Source of the DNA: Carnobacterium_A sp047553015
GTDB lineage: Bacteria; Bacillota; Bacilli; Lactobacillales; Carnobacteriaceae
Direction of reading: 5' to 3'
DNA: 64,000 nucleotides
NCBI RefSeq assembly: GCF_047553015.1
Contig: NZ_CP180212.1
Span: 1,612,001-1,676,000, forward strand
Made by a program: the position numbers and the translations under genes. Under the pieces are notes generated by a model. That model saw only the letters and a program-made list of their open reading frames with translations, did no database searches and was not told the DNA's origin. The first letter of the stretch is position 1, and every line of letters starts with the position of its first letter. Of the stretch, positions 15,686-26,300 are shown piece after piece.

Positions 15686-17413
15686 TTAAGATTTTGGCAG
15701 CCAGATACTAATTGTCGTGCCTTTGTCTAGCTCACTTTCTATTTCGATACCATATTCTTTTCCAAAATACATTTGAATTCTTTGGTGAACATTTCGAATA
15801 CCAATTCCACCTTTTTTACTATCTTTTCCTTCTTCAATAACTTGGAGAATCTCTGGAGATATCCCAACACCATCATCTTCTATTTGGATTAAAATTCGAT
15901 CTTCTTTATCTAGTACTCGAATTGCAATACTGCCTTCATCTACCATCCGTTCGATTCCATGGTACAAAGCATTTTCAAGAAAGGGTTGAATAATAATTTT
16001 TATTGTCGTATTTGTTAAGATAGATTCGTCAGCTTCAATTGAATAGTGAAAGTGATCTTTGTATCTAATTTGTTGAATCGTTAAATAACTCTGGGCATGA
16101 GCTAGTTCTTGGCTGATTGAAATATAGTTGCCGCCTTTATTTAATGAAATACGGAGTAATTTACCTAGTGCTGCGACCATTTGGGAAGCTCCCTGGTTGT
16201 TGCCTCTTTCAGACATCCATAAAATAGATTCTAATGTATTGTATAAAAAATGAGGGTTAATTTGTGCTTGTAAAACCGTCATTTCACTCTTTCTTAATTC
16301 TTCTTGTTCTTCCTTTACTTGAACCATCAATTCTTTTACATGATCAATTAAGTGATTGTATGACCCAGATAATTGTTGTATTTCCGTAAATCTATTTTCA
16401 TGTGTATAGACATCAAACTTATTGTCATTCACATCTCTCATCACTTTTACCATATTGGTAATGGGTCTTGCAATATACCTAGAGACACTGATGCTCATTA
16501 AAGTAATTAAAATAGCGAGTGTTAAAAAAATCCATAGAGTATTTTTTCTTATTTCTGACACTGCTTCTTGTAAAGAATCTTTTAAATAAGAAACACCAAT
16601 GACCTTCCAACCTGTAGAAGGAATCGTGGCTATAGCAATCGTATTATTTTGGTCTTGTGTAACATAGACCCCATCTGCTTTATCTTTGACAAAATCAAGT
16701 TTCTCTTCTTTAGCGTTTGTTTGGATAATGCGTTGTTGTGGATGATAAATTAACCTGTTTTTTTCATCTACAATAAAAGAGTAGCCTCTTTTCCCAATCG
16801 TTACTTTATTAAAATAGCTACCCAACGAATTAAAATTGTAATCAATTAATAAAATATACCGCTCAGCCTGAATCGTTACGGGTGATGTGACAGATAATAC
16901 CCATTGATAGTTTTTTTCAAATAAATTTTGGACATGAGGAGAAGAAAATGTAATTTGTTCATTTCTTTTTTCTTTTTGAAACCACCTTTGATCATAAATT
17001 GTTTCTATTTTTTTAGGTGTGTACTGCGAAGGAGCATGGTAACTAATTTTTCCTTTTTCGTCTACTAAACTAATAGAAACAACATTGCGATTTAAACGAA
17101 AGCTTGTTCCTAATAATTCTGGTATTTGGTCATCTTGAAGAGTTGTTTTTTTTAGTTCATCTAAGATACCATAAGCTGTTGCATTCATATTCGCAATTTC
17201 ATTCGTTAATGTGATACTAGATTGTGTAACACTCTGACGTGTTGTTATCTTAGTTTGGTTAATAAGGGTTTCTTCAAAAATAACAGATAAAAAAATTGAA
17301 AACAATAAAATTGTAATCACTGATAAAATCCCTAAAGCTAGAGCTAAAATAACCTGTAAACTTCTCATTTTTTTATTCCATCGGCTACTTACTTGTTTAA
17401 TATAGTTAAACAT
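15686..17413 (-). CDS. YesM-type sensor histidine kinase
   Basis: Membrane sensor kinase (His_kinase family PF06580). Order: cytoplasmic N-terminus, membrane helix about residues 18-42, an extracellular Cache-like sensor region to about 290, second helix (FLTLAILITLMSISVSRYI), HAMP, the phosphoacceptor His in QAQINPHFLYNTLES (about residue 385), and a HATPase_c domain with QPFLENALYHG, IEDDGVGIS and GGIGIRNVHQRI. 575 residues, usual for the family. It lies 29 nt after its response regulator gene and 22 nt before a sugar-binding lipoprotein, a three-gene sensing module. The ribosome site at 17413 is weak (GTGAAG). Confidence 0.9.
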   Translation of the reverse strand: MFNYIKQVSSRWNKKMRSLQVILALALGILSVITILLFSIFLSVIFEETLINQTKITTRQSVTQSSITLTNEIANMNATAYGILDELKKTTLQDDQIPELLGTSFRLNRNVVSISLVDEKGKISYHAPSQYTPKKIETIYDQRWFQKEKRNEQITFSSPHVQNLFEKNYQWVLSVTSPVTIQAERYILLIDYNFNSLGSYFNKVTIGKRGYSFIVDEKNRLIYHPQQRIIQTNAKEEKLDFVKDKADGVYVTQDQNNTIAIATIPSTGWKVIGVSYLKDSLQEAVSEIRKNTLWIFLTLAILITLMSISVSRYIARPITNMVKVMRDVNDNKFDVYTHENRFTEIQQLSGSYNHLIDHVKELMVQVKEEQEELRKSEMTVLQAQINPHFLYNTLESILWMSERGNNQGASQMVAALGKLLRISLNKGGNYISISQELAHAQSYLTIQQIRYKDHFHYSIEADESILTNTTIKIIIQPFLENALYHGIERMVDEGSIAIRVLDKEDRILIQIEDDGVGISPEILQVIEEGKDSKKGGIGIRNVHQRIQMYFGKEYGIEIESELDKGTTISIWLPKS

Positions 17414-17442
17414 ATGGCTTCACGTCTTTACTGACTAGTACA

Positions 17443-19068
17443 TTAAATCAGCAACTCTTTCTCTTTGAATGTTTCACGGACTTTATTTGGCGATTCTCCA
17501 AAATATTTTTTAAAGCAATAAGAAAAATAATGTTGATCGGTATAACCAGAATCTACTGCTGCTTCAAGCACTTTACAATCGGTTGTTAACAAGTGCTCTT
17601 TAGCCTTTTCCATTCGAATTTTTATTAACGCATTTGTAAAAGACAGTCCATTTTCTTTTTTAAAAAGAGCACTAAAATAACTAGGACTAATGGCCATTTG
17701 CTTGCTGACCGATTTCAAAGAAAGGGTTGGATCTTTGTAGTGTTCCAACAGATAATCATAACTTTTTTTAGCTAATGAGTCTGTTTTCTTTTTACGTTGA
17801 AATTGAATACTATCAACAACCGTTAAACAAAATTCTTTAAACCATTCTCTAATTTCTTGAATTTCTTGGTAATGATGAATATCAGAAATCATTTGAACAC
17901 GTTGAAGCATGTCTGTATCGTATATCGGAATAACCGATTTATACGCTTTTAATACGGAAACATGTAATTCCATTAAGAATATTTGAAAATGAGTCTGACT
18001 ATCGCCGTCACAACTTTGAAACAACTCATCAATAAATGCATCTAATTCTTTTTTTGAGCCAATTTTAATTAGCGAAATTAATTTCATTTCATTCGCCTCG
18101 TCAAAAACCATCTTCTCTGAACCAGTCATTTCTATATCTGTAATATACACTTCTTTATTTTTCTTCATCAATAGGCCGTAATTTAAAGCCGTAATAGACG
18201 ATTGAAAAGCTAATTTTGCGTCAGAAAGTGAATTGTATTCTTCACTAACACCAATTCCAACAGAAAAATGAAACAGTTTTTGGGTACTTTCACTAATTTC
18301 TTTTACAATAATATCTTTGTATAAATCAATGGTTTCTTTTGTGTCCGATAACATCACAACAATATTAGACGTAAAATTAAACACTTCACCATTTAAATAT
18401 TTATTGATGATTCGACGGATAACATTGGCTAATGAGAACTTCATCATCTCTAAGTTATGATTGTCTAACTGACTTTTTCTAAAACTTGGTTTATCAATAT
18501 TAACATTTAATATGACTTGTCGATCCCCTTTTAGATTTAATCGATAAGTTTCAACTAATTTCTTTATTTCTTCTTCAGGAACATCTTTGTAATTATCCGT
18601 AATCAATGAAACTAAAAAAGACATTTTAATTCCTTGAAAGTTTTCTAAGTAATCTGTTTCTATTCTTTCCAAATCATTTGCTTCTCTTTTTTCTTCGTCC
18701 AATGCTTCATGAACTTTTTCAAGCATTTGTTCTAAATCATTGATTGAAATTGGTTTTAATAAATATTCAATAATATTTAATTTTATTCCACTTATTGCAT
18801 AATCAAAATCATCGTGCCCACTTAAAAAAACGATCTTAACAGATGGGTGCTTTTCTCTTATTTGTCTAGACAGTTCAATCCCGTCCATTACCGGCATCCT
18901 TATATCGGTGATAAGAATGTCTGGTACGTTTTTTTCCATTACTTCTAGTGCCTCTTCACCATTTCCTGCTTCTCCCAATATAAAAAAGCCTTTCTTTTCC
19001 CACTCTACTAATTCAATAATAGACTGCCTGATGTATTGTTCATCATCAACTAAAAGAATAGAATACAT
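17443..19068 (-). CDS. YesN-type response regulator (receiver + AraC DNA-binding domain)
   Basis: About 541 residues. The N-terminal receiver domain has ILLVDDEQYIR, the phosphoacceptor Asp in DILITDIRMPVMDG (about Asp54) and Lys in YLLKPI. A long central region follows, and the C-terminal AraC/XylS domain holds two helix-turn-helix motifs (LKSVSKQMAISPSYFSALFK and the VDSGYTDQHYFSYCFKKYFG region). The open frame begins at 19089, but GAGG 10 nt before the ATG at 19068 gives the usual start of such proteins (MYSILLVDDE). It heads the sensing module and probably activates mglBAC; direct repeats 21 bp apart near the mglB promoter are candidate sites. Confidence 0.9.
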   Translation of the reverse strand: MYSILLVDDEQYIRQSIIELVEWEKKGFFILGEAGNGEEALEVMEKNVPDILITDIRMPVMDGIELSRQIREKHPSVKIVFLSGHDDFDYAISGIKLNIIEYLLKPISINDLEQMLEKVHEALDEEKREANDLERIETDYLENFQGIKMSFLVSLITDNYKDVPEEEIKKLVETYRLNLKGDRQVILNVNIDKPSFRKSQLDNHNLEMMKFSLANVIRRIINKYLNGEVFNFTSNIVVMLSDTKETIDLYKDIIVKEISESTQKLFHFSVGIGVSEEYNSLSDAKLAFQSSITALNYGLLMKKNKEVYITDIEMTGSEKMVFDEANEMKLISLIKIGSKKELDAFIDELFQSCDGDSQTHFQIFLMELHVSVLKAYKSVIPIYDTDMLQRVQMISDIHHYQEIQEIREWFKEFCLTVVDSIQFQRKKKTDSLAKKSYDYLLEHYKDPTLSLKSVSKQMAISPSYFSALFKKENGLSFTNALIKIRMEKAKEHLLTTDCKVLEAAVDSGYTDQHYFSYCFKKYFGESPNKVRETFKEKELLI

Positions 19069-19193
19069 TTTATCATCGCCTCTTTTCATCCTATTACTCT
19101 ATTCTAGGTATTCGCTTACATTTTTTAACACTAACTCTTTTCATTTTATAGTTCTCTAATCTTTTTAGTTTTCAGCGTATTTGCCAATAAAAA

Positions 19194-19228
19194 TAGACCT
19201 CACTAATTGTATCATCAGTCGAGCTCTA
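19194..19228 (-). terminator. Terminator after tRNA-Leu
   Basis: Three short stems (TAGA/TCTA, CTC/GAG, ACT/AGT) separated by single-base bulges, followed on the minus strand by TTTTTATT. Confidence 0.55.
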
Positions 19229-19249
19229 CTTCTTTACCCTTTTATTTTA

Positions 19250-19333
19250 TGCGGCCGAGAAGACTCGAACTTCCACCGGGGATACCCCGACCAGCCCCTC
19301 AAGCTGGCGCGTCTGCCATTCCGCCACGACCGC
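19250..19333 (-). tRNA. trnL: tRNA-Leu (anticodon GAG)
   Basis: 84-nt class II tRNA. The acceptor stem GCGGTCG pairs with CGGCCGC (one G-U), followed by discriminator A at 19250. The anticodon stem CCAGC/GCTGG encloses the loop TTGAGGG, giving anticodon GAG, which reads CUC and CUU leucine codons. The long variable arm (GGTCGGGGTATCCCCGG region) and the T arm GGAAGTTCGAGTCTTCT are as expected. CCA is not encoded, so it must be added after transcription. It stands alone rather than in a tRNA cluster; I see no integrase or att-like repeat beside it. Confidence 0.95.
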
Positions 19334-19495
19334 ATTATTTTTTATTACCCTATTAATAAATCATCCTTAAAAAAACAACCTATTTCTTATACTGATTACT
19401 ATACAATTACATGAGTAAATTTGCAATAGAAAAATAAGTCTTACATTTTTTTAAATTTTTTTACAATGAATTGCTTTTTTTATTCCTCTGTTAAA

Positions 19496-19524
19496 TTGAA
19501 TTATAAATGATTATCGTGTAATGT
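19496..19524 (+). promoter_or_regulatory. Possible promoter of the sortase gene
   Basis: TTGAAT (19496-19501), 17-nt spacer, TAATGT (19519-19524); moderate match only. Confidence 0.4.
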
Positions 19525-19609
19525 AATTGGTACCAGAGTTTCTTTTATTGTTTTAAGTACGACTAGTCAAACGAGTTTTTTTTAATAGTACGAAAGGAAG
19601 GTTGTGAGC

Positions 19610-20302
19610 ATGAAAAAAAGCAAAATCGGTCTAAGTGTTGCTTTATTTATTACTGGGGTATTATTGTTATTTTATAATCCAATTAAAGATACTCTTCTTT
19701 CTTACACCATCGATAGTGCATCTAAAGACTCTTTATCCAGAGATAAAATCAAGTTAAACCAACAAAAAAATGCGCGTTATGATTTTGAAGAAGTCAGCCT
19801 GCTTGATTTGGAGGATATTATTTATGCTCTTAATCATACTGATGATATTCATATCGTTGGTAGAATGAGTATTCCTAGTGCCAGTATGAACCTTCCTATT
19901 GGACTAGGCACTTCTACTTCAACCCTCGCTTTGACAGCTGGTACAATGAAACAAGATCAAGTTATGGGTGAAAAAAACTATTGCTTAGCTGGTCATCATT
20001 TGAGAAATGATGCTCTTCTTTTTAGTCCTCTTTATGAGGCGAAGATAGGTAGCGCTATTTACTTAACAGATGCAAAAACAGTTTATGAATATCGACTAAG
20101 TCAGAAAGAAACTATTCTTCCTACTAAAATGAGCGTGCTAGAAGATAGTGAACATGAAGTAAAGCTAACGCTTATAACTTGTGATGATGGTGGAGATTCT
20201 AGGCTTTGGGTTACCGGCGACTTTGTAAAAAGTATTCCTATTGAGGAAGCTAATTCAAAAATAATTGAATCTTTTAACATAGATACAAAAACTATCCGCT
20301 GA
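19610..20302 (+). CDS. srtA: Class A sortase
   Basis: Membrane-anchored cysteine transpeptidase that cleaves LPXTG between Thr and Gly and links the protein to the cell wall. An N-terminal signal-anchor helix (residues 5-24) precedes the sortase barrel. Catalytic residues are visible: His in CLAGHHLRN, Cys in LTLITCDD and Arg in SRLWVTGDF. 230 residues, typical of class A. AAGGAAGG lies 8 nt before the ATG at 19610; a GTG at 19604 is the other possible start. It is convergent with the giant LPXTG adhesin gene, so the pair could be a dedicated enzyme-substrate couple, although the sequence type is that of the general housekeeping sortase. Confidence 0.92.
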   Translation: MKKSKIGLSVALFITGVLLLFYNPIKDTLLSYTIDSASKDSLSRDKIKLNQQKNARYDFEEVSLLDLEDIIYALNHTDDIHIVGRMSIPSASMNLPIGLGTSTSTLALTAGTMKQDQVMGEKNYCLAGHHLRNDALLFSPLYEAKIGSAIYLTDAKTVYEYRLSQKETILPTKMSVLEDSEHEVKLTLITCDDGGDSRLWVTGDFVKSIPIEEANSKIIESFNIDTKTIR

Positions 20303-20317
20303 TTTATGAAAAAACAA

Positions 20318-20353
20318 AAAAACTTCTACTCATTTTTATGAGTAGAAGTTTTT
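20318..20353. terminator. Bidirectional terminator between srtA and the adhesin gene
   Basis: Perfect 16-bp arms (20318-20333 and 20338-20353) with a TTTT loop; T runs on both strands, serving the convergent srtA and adhesin genes. Confidence 0.9.
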
Positions 20354-20388
20354 TGATTTCTATCTTAATTCATTCACTTATTTATCTT

Positions 20389-23300
20389 TTATTCTTGTTC
20401 TTTATTTTTTCTTTTCTTATTTTGCATGTTAACAAGATAGAGTCCAGATCCTGTCATTAATAGCGAGCCTGCAAAAGCATATAAATAAGTTTGATCTTCT
20501 CCAGTTTGAGGCAAGTTACCTTTTGGATCCTCGTTCACTATCAAACGATCATTTTTAACTGTCATAGCAACCATTTCAGGCTTCCCTTCATGCTCAGCTA
20601 CAATAGTAAATACGATAGGTTTTTTAGCTAGCACATATCCTATAGGTGCTTTCGTTTCAGAAAATGCATACTCACCAGGTTCCAAACCAGATAGACTAAT
20701 TTGACCATTTCCATCTGTTTTTAAATCTGCTTGGAGTATTCTTCCATCCTTATCGGTTAAGTCAAAGACCGCTCCTCCAAGTAATACCTGTTCTTTAATT
20801 GAATCTGTCTTAGTCAACACGACTGAACCTTGATAATTAGTCAAGTTGCCTACTTTAATGACTTTTGGTTCTTCCAATAAAGAATCCATAACAATGAATT
20901 TCATAGATAGTGTATTCTTAATATATCCTTTAGGTGCTTTTGTTTCCACAAATAGATACTCACCTGGTGCAAGTCCCTCAGCTTTAACTAAACCGGTCTC
21001 ATCCGATACTAAACCAGTTTGAATGGTTTTGCCATCCATATTGGTCACTGAGAACTCGGCCCCTTTAAGGCCGTTACCTGATGCGTTTATTTTCATTAAT
21101 TGAGCTTCAGCTTTGTAATTGATAGATGAAACATCAATTAATCTAGGTTTTTCATTTTGTACAGCTTCTACTGTAAATGGTATTATTTTTGTATTTATAA
21201 TGAAACCTGTTGGTGCAGAAATTTCTTTAAATTCATACTTACCTGGTTTCAAATTATCTACTGTAATTTTACCATCTTTTGTTGTAAAGTTTGTTGCTTC
21301 GTGACCATTATCTCCAGTTAATTCGAAAACTGCTCCTGAAAGCAACGTATCTTTTTTATCTGTTTTAGTTAGTTCAACGGATCCTTGATAGTTGGCAAAA
21401 TCTCCAACGAGAACAGCTTTTGGTTTACCCGCTTCTTCAGCAACAATCGTAAAGTTACTTTCTTTATCATTTAAGATATAACCTGGTACTGCTCCTGTTT
21501 CTATAAAGCGATAATCTCCTGGTACTAGTTCCTCGGCTTTAACCAAACCATCCATATCTGACATTAAATCAGCTAGGACCGTATCTCCTTTTGTATTTAT
21601 GATGGAGAATGTTGCTCCCTCAAGACCCTTACCTTCTTCATCTACTTTTGTTAATTGAGCAGAGCCTTTATAGTTTATTACATTTCCAGCATCAACGGTA
21701 TCCGGTTTATCAGCCGCTTTATTTGTAATAGTAAATTCAATCGGCGTCGTATTCAAGATAAACCCTACTGCTGCACTTGTTTCAACAAACGTATACTTAC
21801 CAGGCGCTAGATTTCCAGCTCGTACCATTCCTTTTGAGTCAGACATCAATTTATCTTGTATCAAATCATTGTCTTTATCAAATATAGAAAATTCTGCTCC
21901 TTCTAATTCTTTATCATTTGCATCTGTTTTAAGCAACTGAACGGTTCCTTTGTAGTTCGTTAGATCATCTACGATAACTACTTCAGGTTGTCCTAATGAA
22001 GCTGCTTCGATAGTGAATGCAAGCGGCTTGTTATTTGTAACAAATCCTGAAGGTGCCTTAACTTCAACAAATGTATAGTTGCCAGGTACTAACTCTGTTG
22101 CTTTAACTAAACCATTTTCATCTGAAATGATTTTTTCTCCTACTTGTTTATCTGCTTCATTTTTGACAATAAACTCAGCTCCAGCTAATTCCTTGCCATC
22201 TGTATCTCTTTTCATTAGCTGAGCAGAACCTTTATAATTTATTGTAGAAACACTTATTAATTTTGGCCCTTCGTTTTGAACAGCCTCAACTATAAATGGT
22301 AATACCGTAGTATTTATAATAAAACCTACTGGTGCAGTTACTTCTTTGAATTCATACTTACCTGGTTTCAAATTATTTACTGTAATTTTATCATCTTTTG
22401 TTGTAAAGTTTGTTGCTTCGTAACCATTATCTCCAGTTAATTCGAAAACTGCTCCTGAAAGTAACGTTTCTTTGTTATCTGTTTTAGTTAGTTCAACGGA
22501 TCCTTGATAGTTGGCAAAATCTCCAACGAGAACAGCATTTGGTTTACCCGCTTCTTCAGCAACAATCGTAAAGTTGCTTTCTTTATCATTTAAGATATAA
22601 CCTGGTACTGCTCCTGTTTCTATAAAGCGGTAATCTCCTGGAGCAAGTTCATCCACTATGATTAAGCCATCTTTACCTGATACTAAATCAGCTAAGACCG
22701 TATCTCCTTTTGTATTTACGATGGAGAATGTTGCTCCTTGAAGTTGTTTACCTTTTCCATCTACATTCTTCAATTGGACAATTCCCTGATAGTTAATCGA
22801 TGTGCCAGCTTCTACAAGTGCTGGCTTGTTCACTGCTTCATTCGCAATAACAAATTTTATAGGTGTTGTATTGATTATATATTCCGTAGGTGCTTTAGTC
22901 TCTACAAAAGTATAGTTTCCTGGGATAAGATTCTCTGCATTGACTAAACCTTCTTTGTCTGAAATCAAACCAGATTGAACCGTATCTCCTACTTCGTTCA
23001 AGATTGAGAATATCGCTCCCTGGAGGACTTTATTTTTACTATCTATTTTTTTTAGTTGGGCAGTTCCTTTGTAGTTTTTGAATTCTCCTACAACTACAGC
23101 AGGTGGTTCTCCTGCTATTTGATCTGCAATCGTAAATTCAATCGGAGCTGTATTAATCAAATATCCTTTAGGTGCTTTAGTTTCTACAAAAGTGTAGACA
23201 CCCGGTGCTAATTCATTAATTTTCACTAGTCCATCAATATCTGAGACTAGTTTATCTTGAATTAGCTGCTTTTTACTGTCAAGAATAGAAAACTCTGCTT

Positions 23301-26300
23301 CTCCAAGTCCTTTACCTACTTCATTTATTTTTTCGAATTCTACTGATCCTTTATAGTTAACAGAAGTGGTTTTAATAACTGCTGGTTCTCCTGTTTCACT
23401 TGCTTTTACTTCAAAAGGCACTGCCGTTGTGTTTTTAATGAATCCTATTGGTGCAGTAATTTCCTTAAACTCATATTCACCCGGTTTTAAATTATCTACT
23501 GTAATCTTTCCATCTTTCGTTGTAAAGTTTGATGCTTCGTAACCATTATCGCCAGTTAGTTCAAAAACAGCACCTGAAAGAAGCTCACCATTTTTATCTT
23601 TCTTTTCTAATTCAACTGTACCTTTAAAGTTTAGTAGTTCACCTACAATTACAGCCTTTGGTTCCCCTGCTGCTTCATTTCCAATCGTAAAATTAACCGG
23701 AGTCGTATTAATTAGGTATCCTACAGCTGCTTTGGTTTCTACAAAACTGTATTCCCCGGGTGCTAAATTATTAGCTATTACTACGCCATCTGAATTAGAT
23801 ATCAACTCTGTTTGAATGGCTTCTCCAGCTTTATTTAAAACAGAGAACTCAGCTCCACTAAGTTTTTCTCCAGCTTTATTAGCTTTTATTAACTGAACTG
23901 AACCTTGGTAATTAATCGCTTTGACAGAAACTGTTGGAACTTGAATACCTTTTTTAGTTACTATAAAATCAATCGGATCAGTATTTAACAAGTAGCCGAC
24001 AGGAGCTTTTAGCTCGTTTAAACGGTAATTTCCTGGTAAAAGCCCTTCTAAAGTAATTTCACCATTTGTGCCAGTCTTTATTGATTTATACTCATCTATT
24101 ACATCATAGCCGGACTCAGTTTTTATTAATAGTTTAAATTCGGCATCTTTAAGCAATGTGGTTTCACCATTTGATTTCTCAATAACTACTTTGCTTAAGT
24201 CATTAGTTAATGGCACATCAATATCCAGTAGCGAATTCGATGTAATACTATTTACTGTTACTTTCTTTCCTGCAACTAACTCATCAGATACTGTGTAGCC
24301 CGGAAGTGCGGATACTTCTTTCAAGTAATAATCACTATAGATTAAGTTACCAAAGGTCAGTATTCCAGTGTCGTTAATCGTCCCTGTTCGCACAATAACC
24401 GTTTTTGCTGCATTCCATAACTCAAATTTTGTGCCTTCTAGTAACTTACCATCTGATCCACTCTTTTTAACTGTAATCGTACCCTTTTCACCAGAGACTG
24501 AACCGCCACCAGAAGAAAATTGTGCTTGAATAGATTCTAAAACTTCTTTTTCAACTGCTACTTTATTTTCACCTGAAAAGACTACTTTATTCGTTACAGT
24601 ATTATCATTTTTATCTAAATTTAACAACGTACTGTAGTTCATTTCATAGGCAGTTGTAATCGTTTCAAAATCACCAATGAATTTAATCGTTATTTCTTGT
24701 TGTCCAGTGAGATTATCTGTTGTAACATCTAACGTATAATCACTGTCTTTTATCAAACTAGTAGTTGATTTTGTATAATCACCATTAACTTCTACAATTA
24801 ATGGATAAATGTTAAGCGAGTCTAAAACTAGAATTTGATTTTTCGAAGGTATATCTACAATTAAGGCATCTGTTATTGTAGACTGACTTTTATTGATTGG
24901 TACTGTCCAGTCAATAAAAATACCATCAGTTATATTTTGCTTCCCACTTTTTGTTGCTAAATCTCCGCCATTTTTGATTGAAACTGTTCCAGTATATAGA
25001 CGATTTGGGCTATCTTTATTTATGAATTTAGCTACATTCGTATACTTATTTTGAGTTTCTATAACCTGACCCACTAAAGACGTATTAAATTCCAATACAT
25101 AGGCATTTGTTGTTCCAATCGCTTCATTTGGTAACTTGGCTATTAGTGTTCGTTTACCATTTAGTTCTATACTCTTTATTGGCTCAGCTGAGGTTACTTC
25201 TTCCCTTTTAATGACATTACCAGTTGTATCAATTGTATAACGATATAACCTAGCTTTATATTCTTCATTTGCCAGATACTCTTGATTTCCGTTTATTACA
25301 TCAGTTATTTCAGCTCCTGCTTGGATTACTTCCCCATTATAGTTTACCCCAACTTTCCAACTGATTCTTTTATGTATAGCATCATAGCTTCCGTTTTTAA
25401 AACCATTATTTTTTGTTTCATTCTTCGGATTTACTTCAGCACTACTAGAATTAACACGCATTCTGCCGTTATTATCTAACCAGTTTAATGTAACAGCATT
25501 TTTAAAAATCGTTGTGCTGCTTATCAAATCATTTCTTACATAAGGTGTCTTATACGTAATAGTTAATGGGCTTGCCATCCCCATTTCATAGGCACCTATT
25601 AGTTTGATATCAAATCCTTTTTTATCAGCTTTTAATGTTAATACATAATCTATATTCCTTAGTAAAGTTTTATTTATTGTATTTGTTGTATCTTTTATTT
25701 CAAAACTGTCTTCATTTAATGTTAGACCTTCGTTCATAAACGTATCAGAAAAAGTAGCATTACTCATTTGGTACCTATTTTGATTAACGTCCATTTTCCA
25801 AGAGATTAGTTTAGTTGCATAGTCAATCCCGGTTCTAGATTTTATAATTCCTTGTTGTACCAATGTACCACTTGATTCACTTTTAATTATTTCTTTAGTG
25901 GTAATCGTATTTTTCACATTACCTAATTCACCTTTTGAACTTTCACTGTCAATAATAACTCCAGCTTTAACTTTAGTCTTATAAGTTAGTTTAACAGCAT
26001 AATTAATATCTTTTAGAAAGTTAACTTTAAATCCATTTCCATTCTTTATAATTTCATAGTCTATCCCTATAACTAAATTAACTGGCTTTTTTTCAGTCGT
26101 CTCAGATATAGGCTCAACTTTTTGGAGAAGGATAGTACTCTCATCAACTTCTAACCTATCGTCCATGGTATCTGTTAAAGTAGCTTCTGCTTTTTCAATA
26201 GTTTTAACCCCATAATTGTAACGGACAGCCCAAGAGAATACTTGTGTTTCAGGAATATAATCTGTTTTTACTTTTGTTAGCATTTTACCAAAATTTGCTC

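Noticed and set aside
19069..19140. cre site upstream of the response regulator gene (TGTAAGCGAATACC)
   Set aside because: The right half deviates from the consensus at several positions; not good enough to report.
19250..19333. tRNA-Leu as an integration site of a mobile element
   Set aside because: No integrase, no partial repeat of the tRNA end and no phage-like genes in the flanks.
19181..19414. Plus-strand open frame of 77 codons
   Set aside because: It runs across tRNA-Leu on the opposite strand and has no ribosome site.
20560..24500. CRISPR-like regular repeats
   Set aside because: The regular spacing is protein-domain repetition inside one long open frame; there are no short identical repeats with unique spacers and no cas genes.
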